64,000 nt of DNA, taken from Hermatobates lingyangjiaoensis (Eukaryota > Arthropoda > Insecta > Hemiptera > Hermatobatidae). Below, piece by piece: positions 1 to 9,780 of the stretch. The translations under genes were made by a program, and so were the position numbers. The stretch spans positions 434,001 to 498,000 of the forward strand of contig JAPFBL010000035.1 of assembly GCA_026182355.1 (NCBI GenBank), read 5' to 3'. Position 1 is the first letter of the stretch. Each line of letters starts with the position of its first letter. The notes under the pieces are model-generated. The model was not told the origin of the DNA. It saw nothing but the letters and a program-made list of their open reading frames with translations, and made no database searches.

Positions 1-395
1 TATCAGCTGATTGGACTGGACAAATGGTACTGGACTAGTAGAGGCTTGGGCTCTTCACGGGATCTCGGAGTGGGGACGATTAGATACCACCCATTCGACC
101 CCTTTTATGTTCAGTATAGGTGGCAGTTAGCCAACGGGAGACTTCTAAGGCTCTCATAACTAGCCCATACAGGTGGCATTTAGCCAACGAGAGATTTGAA
201 TTCTCTCTCTATGAGTCGTGTACTTAGGTACTAAAGACTCCTCACAATGACGCCCTGATGGGGTCTAATGAACTACTAGTAGCAAGCTATGGTCCCGGGG
301 TAACGGGCATTGCCTTCTTTGGAGGGGAACGACTGAGTTCTTAAGAACGCTAGGGCAGTCCTAAAACTGTAAGGCAGTGTAGGAAAAGCTTACAA
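1..395 (+). repeat. Unclassified interspersed repeat, copy 1 (cut by window start)
   Basis: Less AT-rich than its surroundings. The reverse complement of 35400-35710 matches it, including two internal direct repeats of a GGTGGCA-TTAGCCAACG motif about 50 bp apart (near 120 and 170) and a shared end around CTGTAAGGCAGTGTAGG. Copy 1 has about 70 extra bases near 25-95. No protein recognised; it could be the 3' region of a retrotransposon. Confidence 0.7.
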
Positions 396-419
396 TTAAT
401 TTATTAATTTTATATATAT

Positions 420-550
420 CAATGATTAAACCACAATAAGAAACGGGAAAAAAGACTAAGATCCTTCAACCTTTACGATGTACGGTTTGAACCGTAAAGG
501 TTGAAAGATCTTATTCTTTTTTCTCATTTATTATTGTTGTTTGATCATTG
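420..550. repeat. Fold-back element, F1 family, decayed
   Basis: Both arms carry the F1 end AACCACAATAAGAA in opposite orientations and GGTTGAAAGATCTT-like sequence near the centre, after a short TA tract. The CTGACGA core is lost. F1 is best seen at 49745-49943. Confidence 0.6.
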
Positions 551-617
551 ATTGTGTTATTTCTCGTGTTTATTGTAAAATCTTGTTGTACAATAGTAAA
601 ATTTGTTGTTGTTGTAT

Positions 618-827
618 GTTGTGACGCATGCCCTTGAAAAGCACAATGTTCAGTTAGCTAGAGAGATGCTTCTGCAAGGTACTAGAATTATCAAACGAGA
701 AGGAAATGTTGATAAACTACATATTTTAGAGGCTTTATACATTACAGAAGGAAACCCCTCACTTAATCTTCAGGTGAAAGAAATGTTCGTCATACTAACC
801 AGGAATATAGAGTCTAACATGAAGTGA
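618..827 (+). pseudogene. Penelope-like element C-terminal (GIY-YIG end) fragment
   Basis: Reads KLHILEALYITEGNPSLNLQ, the conserved C-terminal block of the PLE endonuclease also present at 2057-2843 (LTILEALYIKDVNPNLNIQ) and 6190-7230. Only the last third of the endonuclease is left and no reverse transcriptase is present, so it is a dead 5'-truncated copy. Confidence 0.8.
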
Positions 828-855
828 AATAAGAACGAAAACTGAAACCTGTACT

Positions 856-924
856 CTGATTGGTTAATAAGGGAAGTTCATTGAACCAATCAGAAAAACG
901 CCCCACTAAGGAAGTCTATATAAG
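856..924 (+). promoter_or_regulatory. Promoter-like block: paired CCAAT boxes and TATA box
   Basis: CTGATTGGTT (856-865) and AACCAATCAG (884-893) are a perfect inverted pair, each containing a CCAAT box. TATATAAG follows at 917-924. It lies just after a PLE endonuclease end and may be a PLE-borne Pol II promoter. Prediction from motifs only. Confidence 0.45.
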
Positions 925-1043
925 CATCCGCCCACATAAATATAGTCGAAGGCTCGCAAGGCAGTAAAATCGCCCGCAAAATCCAGGCCAAGAGCTCAAA
1001 ACTCGTGAGAGCAGATGCTCCTACTACTTTTAATCACACCTGC

Positions 1044-1307
1044 TTACAAAAAGGTTTGCTGCCTATTGACACCAGTATATATATATATATATATATTCGT
1101 GTATACTGGCAGCAAGTCTTCTTTTAAACAAGTGTTGTTAAAAAGCACAGCGGCTTCAGCATTAATAATCTTTTTAGAAAGATGTTCTATTTGCCTTATT
1201 ATTTTCTTATAATTCACTGGTAGCTCAAAAATTAATCTACCTAATTCCATGACAAGAATAGGAAAACAATCTTCAAGAGACCTAATGTAACAAACTATAT
1301 TTGACAC
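1044..1307 (-). pseudogene. PLE N-terminal fragment
   Basis: Reads LIFELPVNYKKIIRQIEHL, then KIINAEAAVLFNNTCLKEDL and LLPVYTN, and runs into (TA)n. The same N-terminal block occurs at 1620-1824, 3003-3123, 7550-7690 and near 62160. A hammerhead-like core lies upstream in its orientation (1341-1380). Confidence 0.75.
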
Positions 1308-1340
1308 TACACTAGCACAAACTAGGTTAAAGAACTAAAT

Positions 1341-1380
1341 GGAAACAAGCTTTCGGCCACATTGGCCATCATCAGGTAAA
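1341..1380 (-). ncRNA. Hammerhead-ribozyme-like motif of a PLE
   Basis: On the minus strand: CTGATGA, then a helix II with GGCCA/TGGCC arms and a 3-nt loop, then GAAA, palindrome AGCT and T. One unpaired T separates CTGATGA from helix II. Hammerhead motifs are known in Penelope-like elements. Activity is inferred. Confidence 0.6.
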
Positions 1381-1612
1381 CAATAAACAATACAGTAAAC
1401 AGTAAACAATAAAACGAAACAATTAAAACATAAACCAAAAATTAACAACAAACTAAATAAGCACAGTTCAAATAGTGCAGCGTGTAACTGTCAAAGCAGC
1501 GCTACATGCGCGCACCCACGCGTTAGACAGTTGAACCACTCCAGCACTTCTCGCCTTCGACAGGTCACAACAAGGGAGAGTTCCGAACAAATTTTATTTT
1601 ATATTTTTATTT

Positions 1613-1655
<43 letters not shown>

Positions 1656-1860
1656 TATAAATGGGCAGCAAATCTTCTTGAAGACAAATGGAATTAAAGT
1701 ATGCAGCAGCTTCTGCATTAACGACCTTTTTGCTGATGGCCTCGATTTTTCTAACTATCTTCCGGTGATGCTGAGGTAACTTCCATATATGCTGGGCCAG
1801 AGACATTGAGAAAACCAATATCAAACAACTTTAATAGATCACAAAAACACTGGGTTTAAA

Positions 1861-1897
1861 CAAGCTTTCGACCACACATTGGTCATCTTCGGGTTAC
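1861..1897 (-). ncRNA. Hammerhead-like motif, PLE left arm
   Basis: Minus strand: CCGAAGA, helix II GACCA/TGGTC, GAAA, AGCT palindrome, T. The conserved U of CTGANGA is C here, in both arms of this element, so it is probably inactive. Confidence 0.5.
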
Positions 1898-2056
1898 ACT
1901 ACTATTTATTTAATGAATGTTAATATAATTAACTGAAAAGTAATTTTTAAAATTAAACATAACAATTTTAACAAATATAAAACAAACGATACAGCGGGTG
2001 AGAGGAAAACAAAGAGCAGGTTCCAGCAGGGTTGCAACAACATACAGCTTTGCCCC

Positions 2057-2843
2057 TCAATTGCTATCAACCCTACTGGGCTCTAACTCTCTAACAAATT
2101 TAAAGCTATTATCGAAAGTAGTGCTACTTGGGATTACATTGAGGTCATAATTTTGAATGTTGAGGTTGGGGTTGACATCTTTGATATAAAGGGCTTCCAG
2201 GATAGTTAATCTATCTTTGTCGTTATTATAATGAAGTACCGAAGTTCCATCCACTAACATACCCCTGGTGAGTTTAATCCCATGGGCATCCTCTGCATGT
2301 TTTTTGGGGGCTCCTGTTGAGAGATGCATGGTCAGACGCCTTGAGAGCTTCGTAGCCGTCATCCCAATATACCTCGAATTCAGGGTTGCACACTCCCCTG
2401 TTGAACAAGCGTACTGGTATACAAGGTGACTGCGTTGATGCTCCGGGGTGTCGACTTTCGGTTTATTTGAAAGCACAAGGTCACTGGTCTTCTTATTCTT
2501 ATAATATATTCTTAACTGTAATCTATCTATTTCATTGGTTGGCTTTACGTTATCCTTTATTAACTTGTGGAGGGCTCTTTCATCTTGTTTGTATTCATTG
2601 TGCATATATGCACGGTAGTAGAGGGTAAGTGACTCACCAGGGGCTGGAGGCTCTACATTATTGGTATACCATTTATCCAGGAACGACTTTATTGCCTTCA
2701 TTACTTCAGCGTTGGAGTATCCATTGTTAATTAGTACCTGCGTTGAGTTTTCGATCTCTTGGTGTACCAGGGTCCAATCACTGCAGTGGGTGAATGCCCT
2801 TTTTATATAAGCATTGATAGTAGACTTCCTATATTTGTTAAAA
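2057..2843 (-). pseudogene. PLE reverse transcriptase C-end plus GIY-YIG endonuclease, 5'-truncated
   Basis: Reading starts mid-protein at NKYRKSTINAYIKRAFTHCS, the RT thumb, continues through a KWY segment to the endonuclease: YQYACSTGEC, SRYIGMTATKLSRRLTMHLS and LTILEALYIKDVNPNLN. The core with YVDD is missing because the ORF breaks into the inverted arm at 2844. About 262 codons are open without a stop, so truncation is recent relative to decay. Confidence 0.85.
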
Positions 2844-2916
2844 TTGTTATGTTTAATTTTAAAAATTACTTTTCAGTTAATTATATTAACATTCATTAAT
2901 TAAATAGTAGTGTAAC

Positions 2917-2950
2917 CCGAAGATGACCAATGTGTGGTCGAAAGCTTGTT
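2917..2950 (+). ncRNA. Hammerhead-like motif, PLE right arm
   Basis: Inverted twin of the motif at 1861-1897 with the same T-to-C change in the core. Confidence 0.5.
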
Positions 2951-3119
2951 TAAACCCAGTGTTTTTGTGATCCATTAAAGTTGTTTGATATTGGTTTTCT
3001 CAATGTCTCTGGCCCAGCATATATGGAAGTTGCCTCAGCATCACCGGAAGATAGTTAGAAAAATCGAGGCCATCAGCAAAAAGGTCGTTAATGCAGAAGC
3101 TGCTGCATACTTTAATTCC

Positions 3120-3155
<36 letters not shown>

Positions 3156-3165
3156 AACCAATTAA

Positions 3166-3292
3166 AAAAGGATAGCACACAGATAGACACAGGAATAACT
3201 CACTCTATATTTCGACCATCGTCGTCATCAGGAGGCGAAAGGTCCCGCAGGAAGGCAGAGCGGCGACTTCATTGGGCCGTTTCATTTAATTA
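3166..3292 (-). repeat. Fold-back family F4, half copy
   Basis: Holds TCCTGATGACGACGATGGTC on the minus strand followed by GAAA, plus the family tail with GTCCCGCAGGAAGGC. Only one arm remains, between (TA)n tracts. Confidence 0.65.
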
Positions 3293-3479
3293 CTATATAT
3301 ATATATATATATATAAATTTATTTAACTTTCCCTTTTCGAGTTAGAATCCTATTTAACCATTCTTATTCCCTTATAACATTACTCAACCTTCCCCTATAT
3401 CTTTAGAAATAAAATAATGATTTTGTCTGTACATTGCTTAGAACTGACTCATTTCAAGTTTTCTTTACGTTTCATACAT

Positions 3480-4798
3480 TGGAGAAACCGAATCCACCCT
3501 TAGAAAAATTTCTGTCGGTTTGTCGGTTTGTCGGTTTGCGGTTTGTCTGTTTGTCCGCAAAACTTTGTCACAGGTAAACTCAGCTACCATAAGACATATA
3601 AAGCTGAAACTTTTACAGTAGATTTGGGTAGGTCTAACTTAAAATATAGGCTATGAGTTGATTGGAAATTCAACGTAGAAGTGAAGTTATGGACGTTTAA
3701 CGCAAAAATGTTTGTCACAAGTAAACTCAGCCACCATAAGACATAGCGAGCTGAAACATTGACACTGGATTTGCGTGTGCCTAACTTAAAATATGGGCTC
3801 TAAATAGATTATTAATTCAGTACAGAAGCGAAGTTATGGGGCTTTTAGCTGTATTTTCCTAACTTCACAGACAAGTTTGTTTTGAAAATACACAGGTGTG
3901 GCAAGTAGGTATTGTTAGTTGATTTTAATTTCAATTGAGCATATGAATATATTGCGTATTTGACATCATTGAAATGGTGTTTCACAGAGTTAAGGATGTA
4001 CTTTCTGTTGAGAATAAATGTTTTGTAAACGAGCAATTCTCAGCCCTTAATATGAACAGGCATAAGAAATCAACAAACAAGTTCTTACGCTATATGAAGC
4101 CGAGGAAAGAACTTACAAGTCAGTAAAGAGATTGGATTAGTGATGAAGAAGCAGTTCATTATCTAATTGAATTTCTTGACTCTGAATTTATTTCTCCTGG
4201 ACTGCCTGCTCATGAGTAAAAACTTAAAGTAGGAGCACCAATGATGCTGCAATTTATAGCAGTAACAAATTTCATGTTACGAAACATGAGTGACCCAAAA
4301 ACTGTGCAACGGGACAAGACTCTGGGTTCGTGCGCTACACAGATATGCCATAGAGCCGGACATAATAACTGGATGTGGTATTGGGGAGTCTGTGTGTATA
4401 CCACGCATACCATTGATTCCGAGCCACTGTCTGTTTCCATTCAAATGACTGCAAGGTCCCCTCAGAGTCTATTTCGCAATGACGTTAACTAAGTCGCAAA
4501 GGGAGACTTTATCTAACGCAGGAATTCAAGTTAGCGAAACCAAGTTTTTCTCACATGGTCAACTGTAGTTTACTTGCTCAATAGTCAGAGGTTTGAACTG
4601 ATTGTTCTTCCATGAACCTGAAGGAAGACAGCTAATGTAGTGTATACAGAGGCATTTGTTTAACACTGTACTAATAATGGTGTTTTCTACTATTCTATAA
4701 TTTCTAATTATAGTATTAGTATAATACTATAATTGATATTTTGGAATACCAAGTATAATAAAATTTTTGATTCCGTCAAAGACGGGTACATTTGCTAG
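3480..4798 (+). mobile_element. Decayed Helitron with intact-looking 3' terminus
   Basis: Ends with a CCGTC-AAA-GACGG hairpin (4773-4785) 9 bp before CTAG (4795-4798), followed by T: the Helitron 3' signature. It contains PIF1-like helicase remnants (4090-4560). Upstream, a roughly 155-bp direct repeat (near 3560 and 3715) shares AAACTCAGC-ACCATAAGACATA and GCTGAAAC. The 5' terminus is not defined, so the start is approximate. Confidence 0.75.
4090..4560 (+). pseudogene. Helitron PIF1-helicase C-terminal remnant
   Basis: Broken across frames: EEAVHYLIEFLDSEF and SPGLPAHE, a stop, then KLKVGAPMML, LRNMSDPKTVQRDKTLG, and MTLTKSQRETLSNAGI with FSHGQL. These match the order of the C-terminal Helitron/PIF1 blocks (SGLPxHxLxLKxGAPxMLLRN, AMTINKSQGQTL, FSHGQLYVA). 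Several stops and frame shifts show it is dead. Confidence 0.8.
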
Positions 4799-5339
4799 TT
4801 CTTATATATATTATTCAACTTCTTCCTGTTATCATATCACACTAATTAGCTTTTTATAATCTTTTTTTCTCTTCTATTGTAGAGTATTATTTCATTAACT
4901 TATTTCTTTATTCAACCTTCCGACGTATTATTTTTCGTTTCTTTTCTCTTACATTACATATCATCTCTTCATAGATTTTATTTTTACTTACCATATATAC
5001 ATCGACTTTTATGTCGACTTTTATGTCGATGTATGTATGGTAAGTATATATATAATATATTATATATATGGTCTTTTATCTATTTATCCTGTAAATATTA
5101 TATATTATGTATTATACTTTTTTTATTCTATTGAAAAATATCACTTGCTCAACTCCTATTTTCATTAACCCTCGACAACAAGATGTTCATTCGTTTTGAA
5201 AATGAGAGGAAGATCAAATCTCTCAGCAAGGTCGTGAATGATCCCCACTTTATTGAACATGTCTTAAGGGAGATCTCCCACCTATCTCTTATATATGATA
5301 TATATATATATAATATATTATATATATATATATATGCAG

Positions 5340-5615
5340 AAAAAGCACAATAAATAAACACGTGTTGCAATCATGGAGTGTAAACCACGATGAAAAAAGA
5401 TAAAAAAATAGAAACAAATACTCTGAGGACTTTCACATTATGTCTTCAGAAAGCAAACGAAGTAAAAACTGAGAAGCTAACATAAGTAAGGTACGATTAC
5501 TTATGTTATCTTTTCAGTTTTTACTTTGTTTGCTCTCTGATGTCATAAAGTAAAAGGCCTCAGAGCATTTGTTTTTCTTTTTTTCCTTTTTCCTTTGTGG
5601 TCTAAACTTCATACA
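5340..5615. repeat. Fold-back element, F2 family, imperfect
   Basis: Inverted arms with CTCTGATGTCAT and AAAGGCCTCAGAGCA on the plus strand and a decayed mirror copy on the left. TA-rich flanks. The core has changed from CTGATGA to CTGATGT. Confidence 0.65.
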
Positions 5616-5621
5616 TATATA

Positions 5622-5911
5622 TATACAATTAAAAGAAACTGGTCAGCAGGCTTTACATTTTTTAAAATAAAATTTAAAATTCAAAACGAAGGTAATACTA
5701 CAGTCAGAAAGACACAGACATAACTTCACATCGATCATTTCGACTACATCGTCTCATTCTATGAAAGGTGTGAAGAGCCGAAGAGTCGACCGCCCTAAAC
5801 TTCTGTGGGACTCTTCGCTCTTCACACCTCCTGAACTGGACGACGATGGATTCGAAATAACGATAAGTGAAAGTTATGTCTGTGACTTTCTGTGTGTTTT
5901 TTCGTTTGATA

Positions 5912-5912
<1 letters not shown>
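5622..5912. repeat. Fold-back element, F4 family
   Basis: Palindromic: GAAAGGTGTGAAGAGC on the left mirrors GCTCTTCACACCTCC on the right, and the outer arms share CAAAACGAAGG and its relatives. The core reads CTGAACTGGACGACGATGG, so it is decayed. A long (TA)n follows. Confidence 0.65.
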
Positions 5913-5966
<54 letters not shown>

Positions 5967-6186
5967 GTCAGATTTAATAATAATTCAAAACGAAGGAAAA
6001 CGAAAGCCAGTAATCACATCATATTTCGACCATGTGTTGAGTTAAGACGAAGAGTATACCTATCTATTTCTATATATTAATATGATGTTTCGATTATTAA
6101 TATATATTTAGTATATTTGGGAGCAGACCATCATTTAGACATGTTTTATTAAAGAGTATGCCGATCTTCATTTTTGTTCGTTTTAA

Positions 6187-7230
6187 GATTCATCACGTAA
6201 GCCTCATGTGTATTGTCGTTATGTGGATGACTGCTTCATAGTGGCCGACACTCCACGACAAATTGAAGAAGTAAGAACAGCAATGGAAGCAGCCTCTGTT
6301 CTTAAATTATCCCAAGAATCAAGCACCAACAAAACCATTAACTTCCTTGACGTCACCGTTAAAAAAAACTGTCAGCATTTTCAAACATCAGTTTACGTTA
6401 AACCATCAAACACGGGATTCTATTTGAACGCTCAAAGTGAATGCCCTAACCGCTACAAGGATGGAACGGTGAAAGCACTTATACACAGAGCTTTTAAAAC
6501 CTCCTCAAATTGGTCCTTGTTCCACACCGCAGTAGAAAGGATTAAGCAGGTTCTAATTAATAATGGGTATAGTAATAAACACTTTGATAACCTTTTGCAG
6601 TATTACATCAACAATAGTAACCGACAGCAGGACCAGCAAACCACCCAAGGTAGAATATAAGCAAATATACGTATATTTACGGTGTACTACAGAAACCAAT
6701 TTTCTCAGCAATATAAAACTGACGAAAGAGTAATCAAGAACATTGTCAAAATTAATACGAAATGCACCAATTCCGAAGACCGGCTTAAGCTAAGTATCTA
6801 TTACAAAAGTGCCTCCACAACTAATTTGTTTGTCAGAAATAACGTACAGCAGAAGCCTCTCCTCCAGAAAACTAATGTAGTTTATCGTTATAATTGTAAT
6901 ACAGGAAACTGTGAGTTCCTAAAGTCATCATACATTGGCTCTACGGTAACTACTTTATCACGGAGGTTAACCATGCACCTTGCTGCTGGCGCTCCAAAAG
7001 ATCATTCCCATAGTATACATAACATCAAACTGAGCAGAGAAGAATTAACCAATAACATAGAAATTCTATACCAGGAAAAAGACCATAATAGACTACAAAT
7101 TCTAGAAGCCCTGTGTATTAGAGAGCATAAACCCAACCTCAACAACCAGACAGCGAGTTTCAGTAGGATTTTAAAGCTCCACGCAGGACACCAACAAAAT
7201 AGCAACCTCGAGTCAGTGACAGCCTCATAG
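6187..7230 (+). pseudogene. PLE reverse transcriptase (YVDD) plus GIY-YIG endonuclease, one stop
   Basis: Begins at RT motif YCRYVDDCFIV, then NFLDVTVKK, VKALIHRAFKTSSNW and LINNGYSN; after one in-frame TAA (6658-6660) the same frame continues through YYRNQFSQQYKTDERV to the endonuclease: YRYNCNTGNC, SSYIGSTVTTLSRRLTMHL and LQILEALCIREHKPNLNNQ. One stop is the only visible lesion in about 348 codons, but the fingers and first RT motifs are missing upstream. Confidence 0.9.
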
Positions 7231-7433
7231 TGTTGTAGTGAATTTAATTAACCGATGAACCGAACTGGAAAACCTAAAATTTTGGAACCTCCAAGATTTG
7301 CAACCTCCTCGTTGTCTTGAAGTTGTCAATTCATTATGTTAGCTATGTCATAATTCGCGACTAGATTGTTTGTAATAATTATTGTTAGTGTTTTTCCTTA
7401 AGTTAAGTTGTTTAATCGTCATATTGTAAATCT

Positions 7434-7470
7434 CTGAAGATGGTCAAAGTGACCGAAACGTTGGAATAAT
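7434..7470 (+). ncRNA. Hammerhead-like motif upstream of PLE ORF start
   Basis: CTGAAGA (7434-7440), unpaired T, helix II GGTCA/TGACC, GAAA (7455-7458), palindrome ACGT, then T. Weak helix I (TCT/GGA and AAAT/ATTT). It lies about 90 bp before the ATG of the N-terminal block, that is, in the presumed 5' leader. Confidence 0.65.
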
Positions 7471-7549
7471 TTAATGTATAGTTTGTTTGTTTGTTTGTTT
7501 GTTTTTTTTTTTTGTAGTTAGGTTTAGCGTGTATTATTGGATTACTAAT

Positions 7550-7680
7550 ATGGAGCTCAAGAATAAATCATTCGGAGAGTTAGTGTTTAATTTACCTGAA
7601 GAGTTAAAAACCAAGCTTAGAAAACTTGAGAAATTAAATAAAAAACGAACAAAAATGAAGATCGGCATACTCTTTAATAA

Positions 7681-7690
<10 letters not shown>
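7550..7690 (+). pseudogene. PLE N-terminal fragment in downstream terminal copy
   Basis: MELKNKSFGELVFNLPEELK, then KLRKLEKLNKKR and GILFNKTY, and then (TA)n. Shares the pattern FxLPxxxKxxRxIExLxKK with the fragments at 1044-1307 and 1612-1824. Confidence 0.7.
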
Positions 7691-7720
<30 letters not shown>

Positions 7721-7861
7721 GCAATCAAAGAGGAACAAAAAGAAAAAAACTAACACTCACGATTCTCAATAATTTCGGCTGCCTTGCCGACTTCAGGAGA
7801 TACAAAGGGAAAAAGGAAAAAAGAACACAGGAGCGGAGTCATATATATAAATTAATACTCA

Positions 7862-8162
7862 ACAATAACTCTTGGTATTATATATGAATTAAATACCACA
7901 ATAAACAATATAAATTAATTTTAATGCTCTAGGGCCTTCCGTCACAACATCATCACAGAGCTAAATGAAACAACCAAAAAAAAAAAAACAAAAAAACAAT
8001 GAATTAAACATTAAAAAACATTAATAATTGATAACATTAAACATTAATTAATTAAAAAACTTTTTTTTGTTGTTTCATTTAGCTCTCTGAGTATGTGTTG
8101 ACGAAAGCCCTTAGAGCATTTTAATTAATTTATATTTTTTATTGTGATATTTAATTCATATA
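7862..8162. repeat. Fold-back element, F3 family
   Basis: Inverted arms around an A/T-rich centre; left GCTCTAGGGCCTTCCGTCAC mirrors right GTTGACGAAAGCCCTTAGAGC. The core CTGATGA is intact on neither arm, but GAAA, the GGCCC palindrome remnant and the CTCT/AGAG helix I are kept. TA flanks. Confidence 0.65.
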
Positions 8163-8173
8163 TATATATATAT

Positions 8174-8362
8174 ATGAAAACAAACCACACGGAAAAAAAA
8201 GAAAACAGATAGAAAAAAGCTCTGAGGCCTTTCAATTTATGTCATCAGAGAGCAAACAAGGTAAGAACTAGAACCTTGTTTGCTCTCTGATGACATAAAT
8301 TGAAAGGCCTCAGAGCATTTTTTCTATCTGTTTTCTTTTTTTTCCGTGTGGTTTGTTTTCAT
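8174..8362. repeat. Fold-back element, F2 family, near-perfect palindrome
   Basis: Arms 8174-8262 and 8273-8362 are almost exactly complementary, with a 10-bp centre, between (TA)n tracts. Each arm carries a full F2 hammerhead-like core. Confidence 0.9.
8281..8317 (+). ncRNA. Hammerhead-like motif of F2 (mirror copy on minus strand in left arm)
   Basis: TGCTCT (8281-8286) pairs with AGAGCA (8312-8317) as helix I; CTGATGA 8287-8293; GAAA 8302-8305; palindrome AGGCCT 8305-8310; cleavage-site base C 8311. Helix II is very weak here (A-T next to the core), though the F2 copy at 47823 has GT/AC. Confidence 0.6.
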
Positions 8363-8393
8363 TGATTGCATCACGTGTTTATTGTGATTTCTT

Positions 8394-8424
<31 letters not shown>

Positions 8425-8934
8425 GGGAAACAAGTATAAGAAATAAATATTTTACAAAAAATAAATAAATACAGTAAAGTAAAGACAATTATCTCATAAA
8501 GAAGAAAAGTAATAAATACAAACTTAAAGAAAAATGAATTAGGGACAAAAAGTTTTAGAAAAAGTACTGAAAGATATATATACTACAAGATATAAAGATA
8601 ATATGCATATTATTTTTCCATATAGTTTGCATTTTTATCTTTTCTTTTATATGAGATATGTTTCCTTCCTTATCTGTATTTATTCATATTTTTGTTAATA
8701 TTTATTTCTTGTTCTTATTTGCTATCCTCCTTGAGTTGTCTACACTAATTGAGTATATGTTGAATGATATGACTTCATTCGTTTCTTGTGTTCAGAGTGA
8801 CTTTGTACCTGATGTACCTGATCTCTGTACCTGATGACGATGCGGTCAAAAATATTATAGTAAGTTACTATGAACTCTTTTATTTGTGTTCTTTCTGCGA
8901 ATCTGTTTATATGTATATATTATTGGAAAGACGA

Positions 8935-9095
8935 TCAAAACTGGAGACACAAGTTTAAAATTGAAGAAGAGTAATAGGCAAAGTAAAGAAACACACTAAC
9001 TCAAATTTTGGAACAATCTGTTTTTAGGAGAAAAGAGAGAGGGAGACGAAGCAAGACGGGGACGCAAAGGCTGGTAACTGACATCATAATCAACC
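8935..9095. repeat. Fold-back family F5, half copy
   Basis: Shares CACACTAACTCAAATTTTGG and GAGAAAAGAGAGAGGGAGAC with the F5 elements at 47473 and 47945. Only one arm is present; the core is decayed. Confidence 0.5.
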
Positions 9096-9189
9096 TGATT
9101 ATATATATATTAATATTTCAGCGTGGAAGTTGGGAAAAGTTGTAATTTTACAAAAGCCGCATAAATTAGGCAATTCGTCTTAAGACTAT

Positions 9190-9780
9190 AGACCTACTTT
9201 AGTTATGTTGAAATTTAGATTCAGTTTACTATTTTTACCAGAACAGTTTGGGTTTAAAAACAAACATGGAGTCAATCTGCCGCTACATAGGCTGAACCAG
9301 TTTATTAAGCTAGGTATCTCACCAGGTAGGCCAAAGTACTGCTGAAATAAGACAGTGGCCGTGGTCTTAGATTTTGTGGGAGCTTTAACTCGATCTGGCA
9401 TAGGAGTATATTTTGCAAAAATATTTGGTTTGGCTGGATAGTCAGTGAAGGTGACACATTTGTTATTCTCTGGATGGATTTCTGTGTTTTCGTTAACAAT
9501 ATATAGTACATTACCCAACTGGAATGTCTATTGGTAGAGAAGATATCAATGCACAATTGAATAGACTAAAGACACTAACCTGGGCATATTGAAAGCCTAT
9601 ATTCATTCGCCGGCAACACTGCACTTGCCTATAGGTGTACTAATGCGGTTTATTCCACCAGAAAAGTACATTTTTTTAAGGGACTTTGCAATCGTTAACA
9701 ATTTGAAAATAGCATTGAACGCATTAAGAATAGCACATTGCTTTAGCAGTGCGTTCCTTCCTGACATCAACATCTTTTAA
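9190..9780 (+). pseudogene. Decayed jockey-like LINE reverse transcriptase fragment
   Basis: Plus frame reads LPEQFGFKNKHGVNLPLHRL, then TVAVVLDFVGALTRSGIGVY and FAKIFGLAG, like the LINE blocks LPEQFGFRxxHST and TVAVFLDFxxAFDxVWHxGL. Stops interrupt it. The rest to 9780 is probably the same relic but cannot be matched block by block. Confidence 0.65.

Larger units (their letters stand above)
1676..3121 (-). mobile_element. Penelope-like element with inverted terminal copies, bounded by (TA)n
   Basis: A coding part (2057-2843, minus) lies between a left arm (1676-1985) and its inverted copy (2829-3121). Each arm holds a hammerhead-like core and the N-terminal coding block. The arm on the coding 3' side is in the same orientation as the ORF; the one on the 5' side is inverted. 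(TA)n tracts stand outside both arms (about 1617-1652 and 3121-3154). Confidence 0.85.
6133..7690 (+). mobile_element. Penelope-like element, most complete copy
   Basis: A coding region (6187-7230) is preceded by a short inverted copy (6133-6186) of the block that recurs in direct orientation downstream (7647-7690). The downstream part has a hammerhead-like core (7434-7470) and the N-terminal ORF start at about 7550, ending in (TA)n. Same layout as the copy at 1676-3121: inverted on the 5' side, direct on the 3' side. Confidence 0.85.

Noticed and set aside
5149..5961. Small frames ending in Ile-Tyr runs (here, and near 1531, 47879, 51787 and 63145)
   Set aside because: They translate TA repeats and fold-back arms; no protein similarity.
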